This document shows positions 47,863-60,802 of a DNA stretch of 64,000 bases, one piece after another. Location of the stretch: positions 1,056,501 through 1,120,500 of the forward strand of contig OY776123.1 of the NCBI GenBank assembly GCA_963675135.1. Reading direction: 5' to 3'. Both the position numbers and the translations under genes were made by a program. Position 1 is the first letter of the stretch. Each line of letters starts with the position of its first letter. This DNA is from Galeopsis tetrahit (taxonomy: Eukaryota; Streptophyta; Magnoliopsida; Lamiales; Lamiaceae). The notes beneath the pieces were generated by a model. That model made no database searches and was not told the origin of the DNA. It saw nothing but the letters and a program-made list of their open reading frames with translations.

Positions 47863-48814
47863 TATTATTTTTATATGTATTTAAAAAAAAAAAGTTAATA
47901 TAGTTATAACATTAAAAATTTGTTATATTCCTCCATTTTATCCTTATATTTACTCCTTTTTCAAGATAAAATATAAAATAAGTTTATTTTTGGGTTGTCC
48001 CAATTTTATTTTATTTTTTAGATGATAAGGTTCTGTGTGTTGCAGACTTGCAGTAGATAAGAGTATTTAATATGGGCCATACTTTAATTGATATGGAAAT
48101 TACTTTTGGCTGTAAAAAAAAAAAAAAAAGCAATAATTGATATTGTACCTAATAAATACTGCCACCGGCCACCCAATGGTTGAAAATATAGGGTAATTTG
48201 AATTTGAATAATATTATACTCATATGTGAAAAAAAAAAATTGGAAGATTTTTAATTTCTGTACAATGCAATTCTTGTAGCAGAAATTTTATTTTTTTTCC
48301 GAGTCCAATGAGGCTTAATTATTATTATTATTGTAAGAGCAAATTACTTCAACAGTCGTCCATAAAATTTGGAGGATTAACTCAACAAAAGGAATTCCCA
48401 AAATAACGAGAATTTCTGGTAAATTTGTGCGTCATTTCATTGGCATTTCTTTTAACGAAAGATAAATAACATTTGACAAAGAATTAATAATATTTTTGCA
48501 TGCTTCCATGTAGTCCCCAAAGTCCCCAAAATTGATTCCATCTTACTAGAATTTTTTATCGCATCAACCACAATCTTCACGTCTCTCTACACTGTGACGT
48601 CAGTTATATTCAATAAATAATGCTACCTCTATCCACAAAAGTATAAAATATTATAATCTTACTGTGGAATTACTACATTAAAAAAAAAAACACAAATATA
48701 TATGAACAGTTTAGAATTCAAATTTGTTACAGCTTTCAAAACAATTCAATTTTGTTGTAATGAAATAATAGGTTAAATTCAAAAGCACTGATTTTATAAT
48801 GAAGAAAACTATTA

Positions 48815-49095
48815 CTCCCTCCGTCCCGCTATAAGTTTCCCCTTTATTTTGGTTGTTTTGATTAAGAAATACGGAGTATGATTAAATAATGGATGTAGTA
48901 CAAGTGATGTGATGGTGAGAGAGAAAATAATAGATGAGTGTGAGATGAAGTATGATAAAATAATAGATAAAGTGTAAGTGATGTGATTGGGAAAGAGAAA
49001 ATCATATGCCAAAAATGGAAAAAAAATGAAATGGGAAACTTATTGTGGGACATCCATAAAAGGAAAGTGGAAAACTTATAGAGGGACGGAGGGAG
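48815..49095. mobile_element. Stowaway-type MITE
   Basis: Left CTCCCTCCGTCCCGCTATAA and right TTATAGAGGGACGGAGGGAG, with TA at both sides. It is a close relative of 9865-10135 over its whole length, so the subfamily was recently active. Confidence 0.92.
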
Positions 49096-49523
49096 TATTA
49101 AATATATGTAAACTTTAAACTAAACATACGACTAAAAATAGAAATACAGTAATAAACAGGTTGTTTGTACGATTAATAACGAATTCAAAACTTTAAATTC
49201 TTAAAAAATATTTTTAAGAATACAAACTGATTTTTTTTTTAATCCAAAAAATAATATCTTATGAGACTGTTATGTGCATGTGATAAATTTGCAATTCCGT
49301 GTGTCAGTCAATCAATTCAGAGCGTCAGTCTTGAATAATTGACAATTATTTATTTCTGGATTTTTTCGATAATTTTAAAATATATATATATTCTTGAATA
49401 ATTGACAATTTTTTATTTCAAGATATTTTCAAATTTCAATGATTAAAAAAACAAGCAAACAAAGGCCTCGTGCTATTATTTCCATATATTTGGCCCAAAG
49501 AAGGGGAAAAGGCGGACCGCTAC

Positions 49524-49971
49524 CGACATGGGCAACGGTTCCAAACCGTCGGTAGAAATCGGCGGTTACGGTTTGGGGTTTCGGCGAACTGTAACCGAAC
49601 CGCGAACCGCCGGTTACGGTTACGGTTTAAAAACCGCCGGTTTGGCGGTTTAGGGTTTTTTTTTTTTTTTTTTTAAATATTATCTTCGTTTTCGTTCGTT
49701 TTTTATTCGTTTTAACTCATTTTTTAGAAAATACATTACTAGAATTGAATAAAAATTATATAACTTAAATTTATACATTAAAAATAGAAGAATTGTGTAT
49801 TAAAAAAATTAATTTTTTTTTTTAATAAAAAACCGCCAAACCGCCGGTTAACCGCCAAAACCGGCCAAACCGGCGGTTTGCGGTTTGTCAAAATGCCGAA
49901 CCGTAACCGAACCGCCATTTTTCGGTTACAAACCGAACCGGCGGTTTGGCGGTTCGATTTTGCGCGTGTCT
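49524..49971. mobile_element. Non-autonomous hAT-type element
   Basis: The ends CGACATGGGCAA and TTGCGCGTGTCT are inverted with mismatches, between perfect 8-bp copies of ACCGCTAC (49516-49523 and 49972-49979). The sub-terminal regions consist of many 'aaccgccggtt' palindromic blocks around an AT-rich centre. Confidence 0.85.
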
Positions 49972-49979
49972 ACCGCTAC

Positions 49980-51631
49980 GGCTCTTAAATTTATGACATT
50001 TGTTTATTTGTAAAATGTATTCACTATCCAATTTTTCTTTTTCGTTTGTTCTAATGAAAGTTACTATTGAGTTTCGGTTCGGGCGGCCACCACATAACTC
50101 GGTCACTCGAATGGGCTCAGACACTGTCGAATTATACCTGAACATAGCGGAGATAACAAAAAAATTAAGATGGGTAGCACTTCACCTCACTCTTCAATCT
50201 CACATTTTCATCATGCGTCATTGACAATGGAAAGGGTGACTCGATATAAATATGAAGACTGTCAAGAACTTAAGGCAACAATATGTTGGGTCCTTGTGTG
50301 GAGGTCCAATGGCCAAAACAAGCTAAATCCCAAGAACTACTCGTCCTTTTTTTTTAACTACTTCTCCTCACATTTCACTATATTATTCTCTAATATATTT
50401 ACTTATTTTATCAAATTTCTTAACCTCCGTAACAAAAACTCATGAATAGTTTTCACCGGACGAAGGGAGTAATAATGTTCATACTTTTCTTTTTTATTTG
50501 TATTATGTTAGATTCTACCTTCTTATTTTACTTCAAGTTTTTTACTAATTTATCATTTATATTATTACAGATTCTTACGTAATATATTTATTTTACCACT
50601 CTAATAAAATTGAAAGAACTTTAATTTTTTTTTTTAAATTTTCGTACTCAAATCAATGTAAAAACTGATATGACATAAAGGGCGTATAAGATGATTTTTT
50701 TAAAAATATTTATACTTTATTTTGTTTTAAAATATAATTTTGGTGGAATCATACACTATAGTACAAATGATGGAGACTTGTCTGTATGAGACAATCTCGT
50801 ACAAATTTACTGTCATTATTTATTGGTTATAATTTAAAATAGTTTTATTGTGTAATTGATTTGTAGTTTTTATTTTACAGTACATAATTTACCATCTATG
50901 TTGTCGTTGTTCAAAATGACCCTCCTTTTCCTGTTCGTTCACGGGTCGAAAATTGTAAGGCCGACTCTAATTATTTTAATATGACAAAAATTTATACGAG
51001 ACGATCTTATATGTCGAATGAAACACTATTACATACTTATATGTATGATGAGACCGATTCACATATGACTTTCTCAAAATATTTTTTAAATGAATAAAAA
51101 ATAAAAACTTTCAAAAACATATTTTTGACATTATTTGAATTCCTACCACTTAACAGTTTAGAGCTAATAAAGTCTTCCAAGTTCCAATACAGTGGAGACA
51201 GTCTATATATCTTAGTGGGCTTGGGCCTGAGTTGATGTAAAAAAGGCCCATATTTTCTTAACACACTCTTAAGTGGGCCGCCAGATAAGCCCATGAAAAC
51301 TTGGGTCACTTTTGTCCGATGATGTGTGATAAGCCCAGTTTGACTTTAATTGATTTAGAATTCTTTTGACTATTTTTTTTTTAATAATAAAATAAAATAA
51401 TGGTGGGTGTCCTAATTAAATAGTGGGGGTGAAATAACCGTGTCTTTTTTTCCTTTTTCTTTTGAGTACACATTGGCCAGATTGAATTTATTCTCTGGGT
51501 CTAAATTGATCTTTGCATATTTTATTTTTAGGGGAAATTCTTTATAATTGCCACTTGGTATATATATATATATATTCCTATTATGTATTTCCAATTTAAA
51601 TTATAAATTGAGGATTGTTATTTTAATTTAG
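49980..51631. other. Intergenic DNA with MITE remnants
   Basis: A Stowaway right end (ccggacgaagggag, ending near 50470) closes a degenerate element starting around 50260. 51170-51310 is GC-richer with several 'gggcc(c)' pieces, but no exon could be defined. Confidence 0.45.
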
Positions 51632-51990
51632 GGGAAATACATTTTTTTTCCCTTAAGTTGTACCAATTTCGATTTTTGTCTAAATTTTTCGATTTTGAAA
51701 TTAGTCCCTTATTTTTTAATTTTAGTCCTTACTACCTTCAATCAGGGGTAAACATCGGGGGTCCAATTTGTACAAACGCAATTCGGGGCCCGATTTGAGA
51801 CTCGATTTGTAGATAAACGACAAAGTCAGTGATTTGTAGGTAATTACTTGATGTTTACCTTTGATTGCAAGTAATAAGGATCAAAAACTTAAAATTTGTA
51901 AATATAAGAGACTAATTTCAAAGTCGAAAACTTAGAGGACAAAAATCAAAATTGGTACAATTTAAGGGGGAAAAAAAAAGTATTTTTCCT
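51632..51990. mobile_element. Foldback element
   Basis: Left 'gggaaatacattttttttcccttaag' and right 'ttaagggggaaaaaaaaagtatttttcc' arms are inverted, continuing inwards ('gtaccaatttcgatttttgtc' / 'gacaaaaatcaaaattggtac'). It is the best-preserved member of the foldback family also seen in the introns at 12684, 16591, 17016 and 20694. Confidence 0.8.
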
Positions 51991-52973
51991 TCAAATGTCT
52001 TATATATTTGTATAGTTAATTTGATTTGATTTTACGCACTTTAAATATATGATAAATTATCTATCGTTTGTACCCCAATTTTCATATTTCTTCCATCCTT
52101 CTATAAGTTTTTCATTTTGACATTTTAAATTTGTTTATCTACAAGTACAAGGAGCATGATTGAAAATTGTTTGATCGACTTTCTCTAAAAAAGAGACTTT
52201 AATCGTTGTGGACTAGTACCAAGATCGAGTTCTAGACAAGCAGATCTCATTTTAAGAGCAAATTTTTTTTAAATTTTATATCGATTTCACATCCAACACA
52301 ACTCAACTTAACTCGATTTATTTACACTCTAAACTCAATCTCAAATCCCCGTCTTTTTTTAAATATATTACTTATGGATGTGCTTGAAACATAATTGTGA
52401 GGTCACTACTTAACGAATGAATTACATTTTTCGAAACAATCAAGCGGCAATGACATAAAATAGAAAAAGTAAAAGATGTCACGTTTTGCGCAATATATAT
52501 TTATTTATTTATTAACATTGAATCAAGTTGAGGATGAGTCTTAGAAATTGATAAAAATGAAATTTCAAATATGGATTTTTATATTTTATAATATTTTCAA
52601 ATATGATATTTTTGTATGTATTTCTCATCATAGGCTTATCGCGTCCACGTAATGAATTATCATTGTACAGCAAATGCATCACAGGAAAAATTTCTAAATT
52701 TTCAAAGAAAATAAGATAGATAGTACTTGTTCAGATAGCTGGAATTGACTATAATTGCATGTAAATTAAACATATACTCCAACCTATTAAAAAAAATGTA
52801 ATTTTAAATTTTGTTTGAGTATTTTGATGATTACATGGATAAATTATGAAAAAAATGTACTCTCTCCGTCTCTTAACTTTCACACTCCCATTTTTAGGAC
52901 GTTCAATTTGTTAAAACAAATTTTTTTAATAAATTTTACCCTCTCAATATTTTCAATTTTACGCAAAATGTTA

Positions 52974-53238
52974 CTCCCTCCATCTCACAAAGATATGTCT
53001 CAAATCATAGTCATGCATTTCCTCTTTTACTTAAGTATTAAATGATTTATTGACAATTTTACTCTAATTAAACTTACTTCATAATTACTCATCAACATTG
53101 AATTAAGAATAATTGCTTTGAAATTTACACCAGATTTATGAAGTATCAAAGGTAAAATATACATATTTGACCACATTTATTAATTTTTCTTAATTTATGT
53201 GTAAAGTCTAATGTAACTATCTTTGTAAGACGGAGTTG
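52974..53238. mobile_element. Stowaway-type MITE, degenerate right end
   Basis: Left CTCCCTCCATCTCACAAAGA follows TA; the right end TCTTTGTAAGACGGAG is eroded ('gttgta'). It is the same subfamily as 1465-1726 across the interior ('atgatttattgacaattttac'). Confidence 0.75.
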
Positions 53239-53482
53239 TATTACTTTTGAACTCATAGATATACACATAAGTCAATTCATTTATTTACTTTATGCATAAA
53301 AAAAATTACAAAATTTTGCCTCAAAATTCAATTCATTATTGCACTTTATTAATATGTGTATTCACCTACGTATAAAAGTTAATAAGGTACTAATAGAGTA
53401 ATAAATTTACATCGAAAAATGAAAAACACGTAATGTAATTTGAAAATAGAATGTAAGGTCAAAATATCACTTATTAAGAATA

Positions 53483-53631
53483 CGAGGAAGCATACATAAA
53501 TGCATGAATTTGGACCATCTCTATTTCTTTTCGTACATTTTCACTCATTATTTTATCGAGGAAGCATACATAAATGCATGAATTTGGCCAATATTTATTT
53601 CTTTTCGTACATTTTCACTCATTATTTTATC
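53483..53631 (+). repeat. 74-bp tandem duplication
   Basis: 'cgaggaagcatacataaatg' starts at 53483 and again at 53557, and both units end 'tcactcattattttatc'. A few substitutions separate the units. Confidence 0.88.
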
Positions 53632-54204
53632 ACGAAGTATCATGGAAGCATGCACAAATAAAATATAGCTTGAAATTCTTGTAGAAACAAACAAAATTAT
53701 AATATAAGAAAATAGGAAATTCAAAGCATGCAAATTCCAAGATTCAAAATCAAAAAAATTGAACCGCCCTCCCAAACTTTTGAACTACAATTCACCCACC
53801 AAAACAATTCAAAAATAAAATAATATAAAAACAAAGTTGAATTAATTTTACTCCACTAATTAAAAAAAAGTCTTTTCCTAATTAATTACATTCACTTATA
53901 ACCTACCCTCGAGTCATGGGTAGGGGAAATGGGATGGGTATTTAACTTGTAATCAACCATGGGTCCACGAAAAAGAATATACATCGCTTGAACCGGGTTT
54001 TTTCCTTCCCTAAAACCGGCTAAATCACTTATTCCAGTTTTCATGTTTCACATTTTGTTCCACTACATGGATGATTAACACGAGTCATATTACTATAATA
54101 ATAGAGACGACACGTATTAAAGATCCAGTAGCGTAGAACAACAATGGAACACGAAAAGCGGAACAGATGAATCGAACCAAGTTTCAACTCCCTAACACTA
54201 AATT

Positions 54205-55251
54205 TCAAAAAACGCCTCTTAAAAACTCTGAACCGGCGGCGCCCTCCTTCTTCCGCCGCATCTCCAAAACTTTCCGGTGGTTGTTGGAATGCAACTCACT
54301 AGAGAAAGTCGGGCTACAAGCGGGTCGGTATTCGGGTAAAAGTCGACCCGACTTGAACCGCACGCCACAAGCGTTACAGAGCGTTTTTGCGCCGAGCGGC
54401 CCGGCCCGCCACTGAGGCGTTTTTGTCACGCCGCAATGGCTACACCGGCGCGGCTGCGCAGCCGCGCCGCCGTCGCTCCTTTTCTGCTTCTTCGTCGTTG
54501 GAAACGACGTCGTTGAGGATGAAGAAGAAGTTGGGGAATCAGTGAATGAAGACGATAAAACGGGCCAGACGCGTGAACCTCCTCGGGCTCTCTTAGTTCG
54601 GGCCTTCGTTTGAACGGGAATGGTGAAACACGGCTGCTCCTCCACTACCGCCGCCGTGGAAGGGAATTTTCCGGTTAACGAGTAATCGGAAAACGAATCC
54701 TCCACGAAATGCGATAGCCATTCCAAACTCTCTAAACCCTCCGCCTGCAGAAAAAAAACCGCCGTAACCGTCTGTAAACACGCCATTCTCATGTTTTTCC
54801 CAAATTCCACAACAAAATCGAAAACAGAGTTTTATTTTACCTCAACGGTGAGCTCAAATTCCTGCTTCACCAGCGGCGTCTCTTCACGCTTCTCCTCCAA
54901 TTCCAAAACCGGAGAATCCATTTTCTGATTCGCATTCCCCATTTCCATTTCCGGCAATTCCTCCTCCGTTTCCGAGAATCCATTACTCAAATCGAGAAGC
55001 TCCTCAACACAGAAATCCTCCCCTGCTCCTCCGCCGTAACCGTCGTTCTCAACCCCCAAACCGCCTCTTAAACCCTCCATTCCCTAGAAACAAAAATCCA
55101 CATGCAAAATGAGCAAAATAACATCAAATACCACCATTAACAGAGAATCAATTACCTGAAACTGCGGAGAAGGAGAATTAACGAGGTTTTGCGAAGAATT
55201 AAAGGGGGAAAAAGGGTTGAATGTAGAAGGCATGAGAGTTGGGTAAAGCAT
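54205..55251 (-). CDS. GATA zinc-finger transcription factor, subfamily A type, 292 aa
   Basis: Three exons on the - strand, 55251-55156, 55083-54841 and 54744-54205, all phase 0 with GT-AG borders. The 32-residue first exon (MLYPTLMPSTFNPFSP) is followed by an acidic segment with VEELLDLSNGF (about 53-65), an acidic patch typical of this subfamily, then ESLEWLSHFVEDSFSDYS (about 118-136), a basic stretch ending KKQKRSDG, and one plant-type finger C214-X2-C217-X18-C236-X2-C239 (CSHCGVTKTPQWRAGPLG, then LCNACGVRFKSGRLLPEYRPA). Such proteins bind (A/T)GATA(A/G) promoters in the nucleus, often of light- or development-regulated genes. Length and exon order match GATA5/GATA12-like members. The C-terminus (HRKVLEMRRKKE) is also usual. 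The upstream region has an AAT microsatellite. Confidence 0.94.
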
Positions 55252-55297
55252 TGAATGAATGAGAGTGTGTGAAGAAGAAACACAAACACAGTGAGCG

Positions 55298-55323
55298 AAT
55301 AATAATAATAATAATAATAATAA
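55298..55323. repeat. (AAT)n microsatellite upstream of the GATA gene
   Basis: About 26 bp of AAT trinucleotides, 45-70 bp before the start codon of the - strand GATA gene, so probably in its leader or core promoter. Confidence 0.9.
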
Positions 55324-57240
55324 AAATAAATAATTTTGAAAAATGTATCGATTTTGTATGTATGTATATATATTTATTATTTAAAGGGCTTTTGTTTTAT
55401 AACGCTTTTAATTAAATGTTATGTACGTAATTTATGTTCGAGATTTTCAAGATTGTGCTTCGTATGTAAGCAATTAATTATAGTTGACTATATATATATA
55501 TATTTAGAGTACACGTGTCTTTATTCAATTCGTTGAATTGAGTCACAATTTTAATATAATTGATCAAAATTAAATTAGACGATTAAAAATATATTCAAAT
55601 AATTTAAAATTCAAGGTGAGATTAAGAAAAAAAAAATGTTTCTAGAATATTCAAACTTCTATCATTAGTAGTCGAAAGTGATGTTCCCAGGCTGAATCGG
55701 GTCTCAGATATTCGATTGTATACAAGAATTTGTCGTGGAAATTATGTGCATTTGAAAACTAATCTGAACGAAGGAGGTGTTAAATTAATTAATCAAATTA
55801 TTATTATTATATTATTAATATAACTGATTTAACTCAATATTTAAAACGATATATATGCAATCTAGATATATATTCTCTTTTATGGTCCAATTAAAAACAA
55901 ATTGCCTCAAAAATCTTAAATTAATTTTTTAAAAGAGATTTGAATGTGCAAAGTAAACATGAGACTTACTATATGAATCAAATTAATCAATGCAAATAAA
56001 ATAAAAATGTCAATGGTCCTCAAAAAGTTATCTACAATATATATAATAAGATCTTATTTAATTTTAACTTAATTTTGTTTGAACAAAAGGCTTACAATTA
56101 CAAAAGAAAATCAAATATGAGTCATAGTAAGTTAGTAGAAGGCATAAATGCATCTTCAAAAGTTGGTAAAGAATATAAAAAAATATTTATTTTAGAGTCG
56201 TAGGGTTTACGATTTACTGATTGAAACCTTTCGGTGACTTAATTTATCTTCGTAACTCAAACACAATACCCCACGACCTAGGTAATGAAATAACTCAAAC
56301 AATTAGAGCATCAGTACATAAACCTCACGGATATTAAAAGAAACATTTGGCTCAAGCTCAAGTATATAAATTTCATTGAAATAAATTTTAAAGTAAAGTC
56401 GAAAATTCTACCCACGAGTAAATTTTTACCATCTAGCTAATTTAAATATATTCAAGTTTGTGTGCTATTTGGATATAGTACTACGAAGAGTAGTAACAAT
56501 AGATGGTGAAAATTTAGCATGTGGTTGGAAAATTCTAGAATATGTATCAATTTAGTAGAAAAAAATAAATATATATATATATATATATATCAATAAAAAT
56601 TGAGTGAAAATATGGAAGTCGAATGAAAATTTTGACGATAATAACGGTAAAACTTAAATTACTTAAATTTGTCATTCTAATTGATTACTATAATTTACTA
56701 AATATGTTTTATATGTCATGGATTAAATGGACCACATGCTAAATAATTCATTTTAAAGAATATATCAATAGTAACTTCGTTCTCGTTAATCTCTTAGACG
56801 ATCTCTAAAAAAAATTGATGTATATTATGATCGATCTAAGCAATAAACTCTTCTATATATGGTGTAGTTAATCACTATTTAACCTCAAATGCCCAATTGA
56901 AACTTACACCCACATACTTAATTGTGCAAATCCAACCCTAATTGCAATCTACATAACCAAACATGCTTGCTAATACAGTCGATCACAAAATTGAAGCAAA
57001 TATCAAACACAACAATAGAAACAATAACCATTATGAAATACAAAAACAATTGAATGACATTTGATAATGTCGTATTTGTTTAGAGTTTGATACTTCGTCT
57101 CATTCATATTGTAAATCGTTTTGGCCACGGGCACAAATTTTAATAAAAAAATTATGCACAAAATAATTTAATTTAATTGGATAGATTAATTTAAGATAGA
57201 CAAACACATAAAAATACATTCAATTATATGCATTTTAAGA
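55324..57240. other. AT-rich upstream region of the GATA gene
   Basis: No exon, tRNA or complete transposon was recognised. There are short AT runs (55490-55502, 56568-56590). Confidence 0.55.
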
Positions 57241-58412
57241 GGAAATGTTTTTTTTAGTCATGTAAATTTGAGTGATTTCAAAATAAATCATTTAAGTTTT
57301 TAACTTTACAATCTTACAGGCTATTAATTTTAGTCCTTTAAGTTTAAACTCCAATTTTAACCATTTAAATATTTAAATATAATAAAATCTTAATAAAATT
57401 TGAAAAAAAACTAATTTTAATGTATATTTTTTTATAAAACATCATTAAAATATTTTTTAAAATTAAATAAAAACATCATTAAAATCTGAATTATGCTCAA
57501 ATTCTACCTAATCCATTTTTCTCTAATTAAATAAAAATATAAAAATTCGAAAATAAAAATATATACTAAAATCTAAAAATTTGAAAGAAAATTATAAATA
57601 TGTATTAAAAAAGGGAAAATTCCAACTGCCCGGGTCATATTCTTCAAATGTAAATTATATGATTTATATAATAATTTATAATTTACATTTGGGGAATATG
57701 ACAGGGATTTAGGGTTTAAATTAATCTCGACTCGATTAAAGCTCGTTTGAGTTCGACTCATATAATTATCAAACAAGTTTAAATAAGAATTTCAAAACTT
57801 AATAAATGTGCATTAAATTAATTGGAATGCGTTTTTATATGATTTAATATTATGTTTATCACAGCAATTACTTATAGAGTTTAGATTTATACTTGCGTTC
57901 AATTTAGTTCGGGAAATAATTTATTGGATGGGAGGTCTACGGATACATAAAATCTCGTTCAATTTATTATATAAATCATATAATTTACATTTGGGTAATA
58001 TGGCAGGGATAGTTGGAGTTGTCCCTTTTTTTAAAACATATTTATAATTTTCTTTCAATTTTTTAGATTTTAGTATATATATATTTTTTTCGGATTTTTA
58101 TATTTTTAACTAATTAAGGAAAAATGGTTAGGTAGAATTTGAGTATAATTTAAATTTTAATGATGTTTTTATTTAATTTTAAAAAATGTTTTAAAAAAAA
58201 TATACATTAAAATCAATATTTTTTTCTAAATTTTATTAAAGTTTTCAGATTTTATTATATTTAAATGATTAAAATTGGAGTTTAAACTTAAAGGACTAAA
58301 ATATATTTAAAAAAGGACTAACATTAATAGGTTGTAAGATATAGAATGTAATTTATAAATTTAAAAAATTTATTTTGAAATCAATCAAACTAATCGGACT
58401 AAAAAAAATTCC
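57241..58412. mobile_element. Large foldback element, arms ~400 bp
   Basis: 57241-57670 is matched inversely by about 57960-58412: outer 'ttttttttagtc' and 'gatttcaaaataaat', then 'ttaagtttaaactccaattt', 'aattctacctaa', and innermost 'tgtaaattatatgatttata'. The centre (57670-57960) holds an additional copy of the 'acatttgggg aatatgacagggat' block. There is no ORF. It could fold into a stem of about 400 bp. Confidence 0.85.
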
Positions 58413-59547
58413 CATATTATCGATAATTCAGTTTAAAATAAATCAATTAAGATATTCAAGTCTACCGCACCAAAGGACACAATTGTTGCAGAAAAGGTAC
58501 ATTGAAATCAGACCCTATTGACCTCTAGCCTTCCACTTGCCACCTTTTTTGTTTTAAATTCATCGTATTTACATTATTCTTCTTTTAACTCCATTTGTGA
58601 TTTGTATTCAATTATTCGCAATAATTATTTTAAAAAACGAATATGGAAAAAATGGGGTGCCTCGGGAGTTGTCTCGAATGGGCAAAGATTTAGAGCATAT
58701 TATTAAATCTAGAAATGAATTCCATTCTCTTGATAAAAATCGAATTTTCAACCCTTTATCTTAAATCTGAAAGCTATGGATATAAACATGGGAGAAATTC
58801 AATTTTAACCACCACCTTCATAACAAAAAATATTTTCCAATTGCTTTAAATGTAAAAAAATATATTTTATACCCACTTTAAATTGAAATAACTTTAATAC
58901 CCCTATTTAAAAAAAAAAAATTTTAAAAAATATATACTCAAATGATCAACCACTAACCACTTCTTTGGCTCCACCTCTTCTTTTTTTCCGGACAACACTC
59001 GAGAGCTGGTGGTTGCTGCTTTATTGAAGACGTTTGTCGACGGCACACTTGATTTTACTCTCGAAATTACTTTTCATTTTTCGAAAAAGTCCAAAAACCC
59101 TAATTTGTCTAGGTGAAACGACAACCACCGAAAAACGTTATCAACGAGTTGGAGGTTAGAGCCTACGAGTCTTTCACTTTTGCCGCATAGGCATGGTTTG
59201 ACAATAAAATGAAATTTGTCGTCAAGTTTACGGGATGATGGGGCGATGTTTTGGTTATTTTAATTCGACTATAAGTCTATTTTCTTGTTTCGGAATTAAA
59301 AATGTTTTGGTTATTTTAATTCTGGTAGTTTCTTTTTTCGAATTTTTATTGCATTGGTTGGCTGGTTCAGAGGGGTGTACCTTTTTCCCTTAGCCCGCGT
59401 TTTTCTGTGTAGAATTTTAGTAGCGCCCCGACCTCTAATTCGACTTGTAAACTTATGACTTTAAGTCTTTTTTTTCCCTCTATTCAGAATGATACCCTAT
59501 TTATTATTTTTTAACATGACAAATGCAAATTATGAGAGAACAACATA
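58413..59547. other. Intergenic DNA ending in a dispersed repeat
   Basis: 58413-59010 shows no recognised feature. 59020-59480 is a copy of the dispersed repeat. Confidence 0.5.
59020..59480 (+). repeat. Unclassified dispersed repeat, longest 3' part
   Basis: In + orientation it aligns with the reverse of 38282-38640: 'cgacggcacacttgat', 'aacgacaaccaccgaaaaacg', 'gcctacgagtctttcac', then a long 3' region ending 'cgacctctaattcgacttgt', 'aaacttatgactttaagtc' and a T-run. The coding part has decayed beyond reading. Confidence 0.6.
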
Positions 59548-59843
59548 CTCCCTCCGTCCTGTGATTACTTGCACACTTTCCTTATTGGGACGTCCCAAAA
59601 TTACTTGCACACTCTTAATATGGAAATATCCCACAAAATTAATAATCTCATAACATCATTTTATTTTCAAATTTGTCACTCATTTTTTTCATACATTTTA
59701 CTTTACACATCATCAAATCCACTTTATCAATCATCAAATTACCTAAAATACCCTTTCTATATCTTACATCATCAACCAATAAATCCACTTTTGTTAAACA
59801 ACGTGCCGGTTAAACTATGTAAATTATAATGGGACGGAGGGAG
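59548..59843. mobile_element. Stowaway-type MITE
   Basis: Left CTCCCTCCGTCCTGTGATTA and right TATAATGGGACGGAGGGAG with TA at both sides. The sub-terminal 'acttgcacactttcc' is shared with 30235-30512. Confidence 0.88.
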
Positions 59844-60802
59844 TATTATGTAGGCGAGAGCTTATGATTTTGAATTGGGTAATCAATTATACTCTATTCA
59901 TGAAAGACTATTCTACTTTGAAATGATTGATTTTTTTTTAATAAATTATAGAAATAGTATAGTACTCCTGTGTAGCATTCTGACAATATTTTGAAAAATC
60001 ATTGTATATTGTGTGTGACGTGTGTGTTTCGGTCGGTGTCGGTACGCCACATTCACATGCGGGCCGGGCCGGGCCGGATGAACCTGTAAAGACTGTCATG
60101 CCCTTTGACTGTAGTACTACTGCTGCCAAAAGTACTTGTCTGATTTCTGACGTTTTGGTAAATTGGCAGAAAAATATACAGAAAAGGAGATTCTATAGTT
60201 GCATTACCTTTTGAGTAAGAATGATTTAAACATAAATTTAAATCATACTACAAAATATTGTGAAGAGACAATAATATACAATGCTTCATGAAATTATATT
60301 TCAAATCCTAACTTTCATGAAAAAAAAACTTTGATACCAAAATATTTGGCTTTTGTTTAGCTCCACTATTATAGTGGAGATGACTTCGAGATCTTCTTCT
60401 CACCGAATCTCACACTGTAGACGGACTCTCTCTTCTCATGATAAATTGTATTGAGTATCAATCAAAGATTTACTTTCTTTTCTCTTTATTGAAAATCATG
60501 ACTAATGGTCAAAAATAGTGGGTGTACTTTACTATAATTAGAAAACTGTCTTTTCAATGAAGGTGCGGTTTACAATACAATTTTTAATATTGTATTAGTG
60601 AGAAAAGAGAAGGCTACCAAGAGTGAGAGGAATGCCTTGAGGTTGTTCTCATGCACCGTGTGACGTTCCACTTGAATTTAAAAGCAGAGACTTTTTTTTT
60701 TTCGTTTCTCTCTATTAATTCATTTTTCTCCATTGTTTTCCTCAATTTTATTTTCTTTGTTTTACACGAAAAGGAAGCTTACATTTTAAAACAAGATATA
60801 AA

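Larger units (their letters stand above)
51991..54204. other. AT-rich intergenic DNA up to the GATA gene 3' end
   Basis: It holds a Stowaway (52974-53238) and a 74-bp tandem duplication (53483-53631). About 54090-54204 is probably the 3' UTR of the GATA gene. I recognise no other gene. Confidence 0.5.

Noticed and set aside
49470..49676. Basic, Arg-rich open frame
   Set aside because: It is created by the 'aaccgccggtt' blocks of a hAT element, not by a gene.
51170..51310. GC-richer patch with open frame on the - strand, possible exon
   Set aside because: No splice sites with a continuing frame and no recognisable domain; left as unannotated intergenic sequence.
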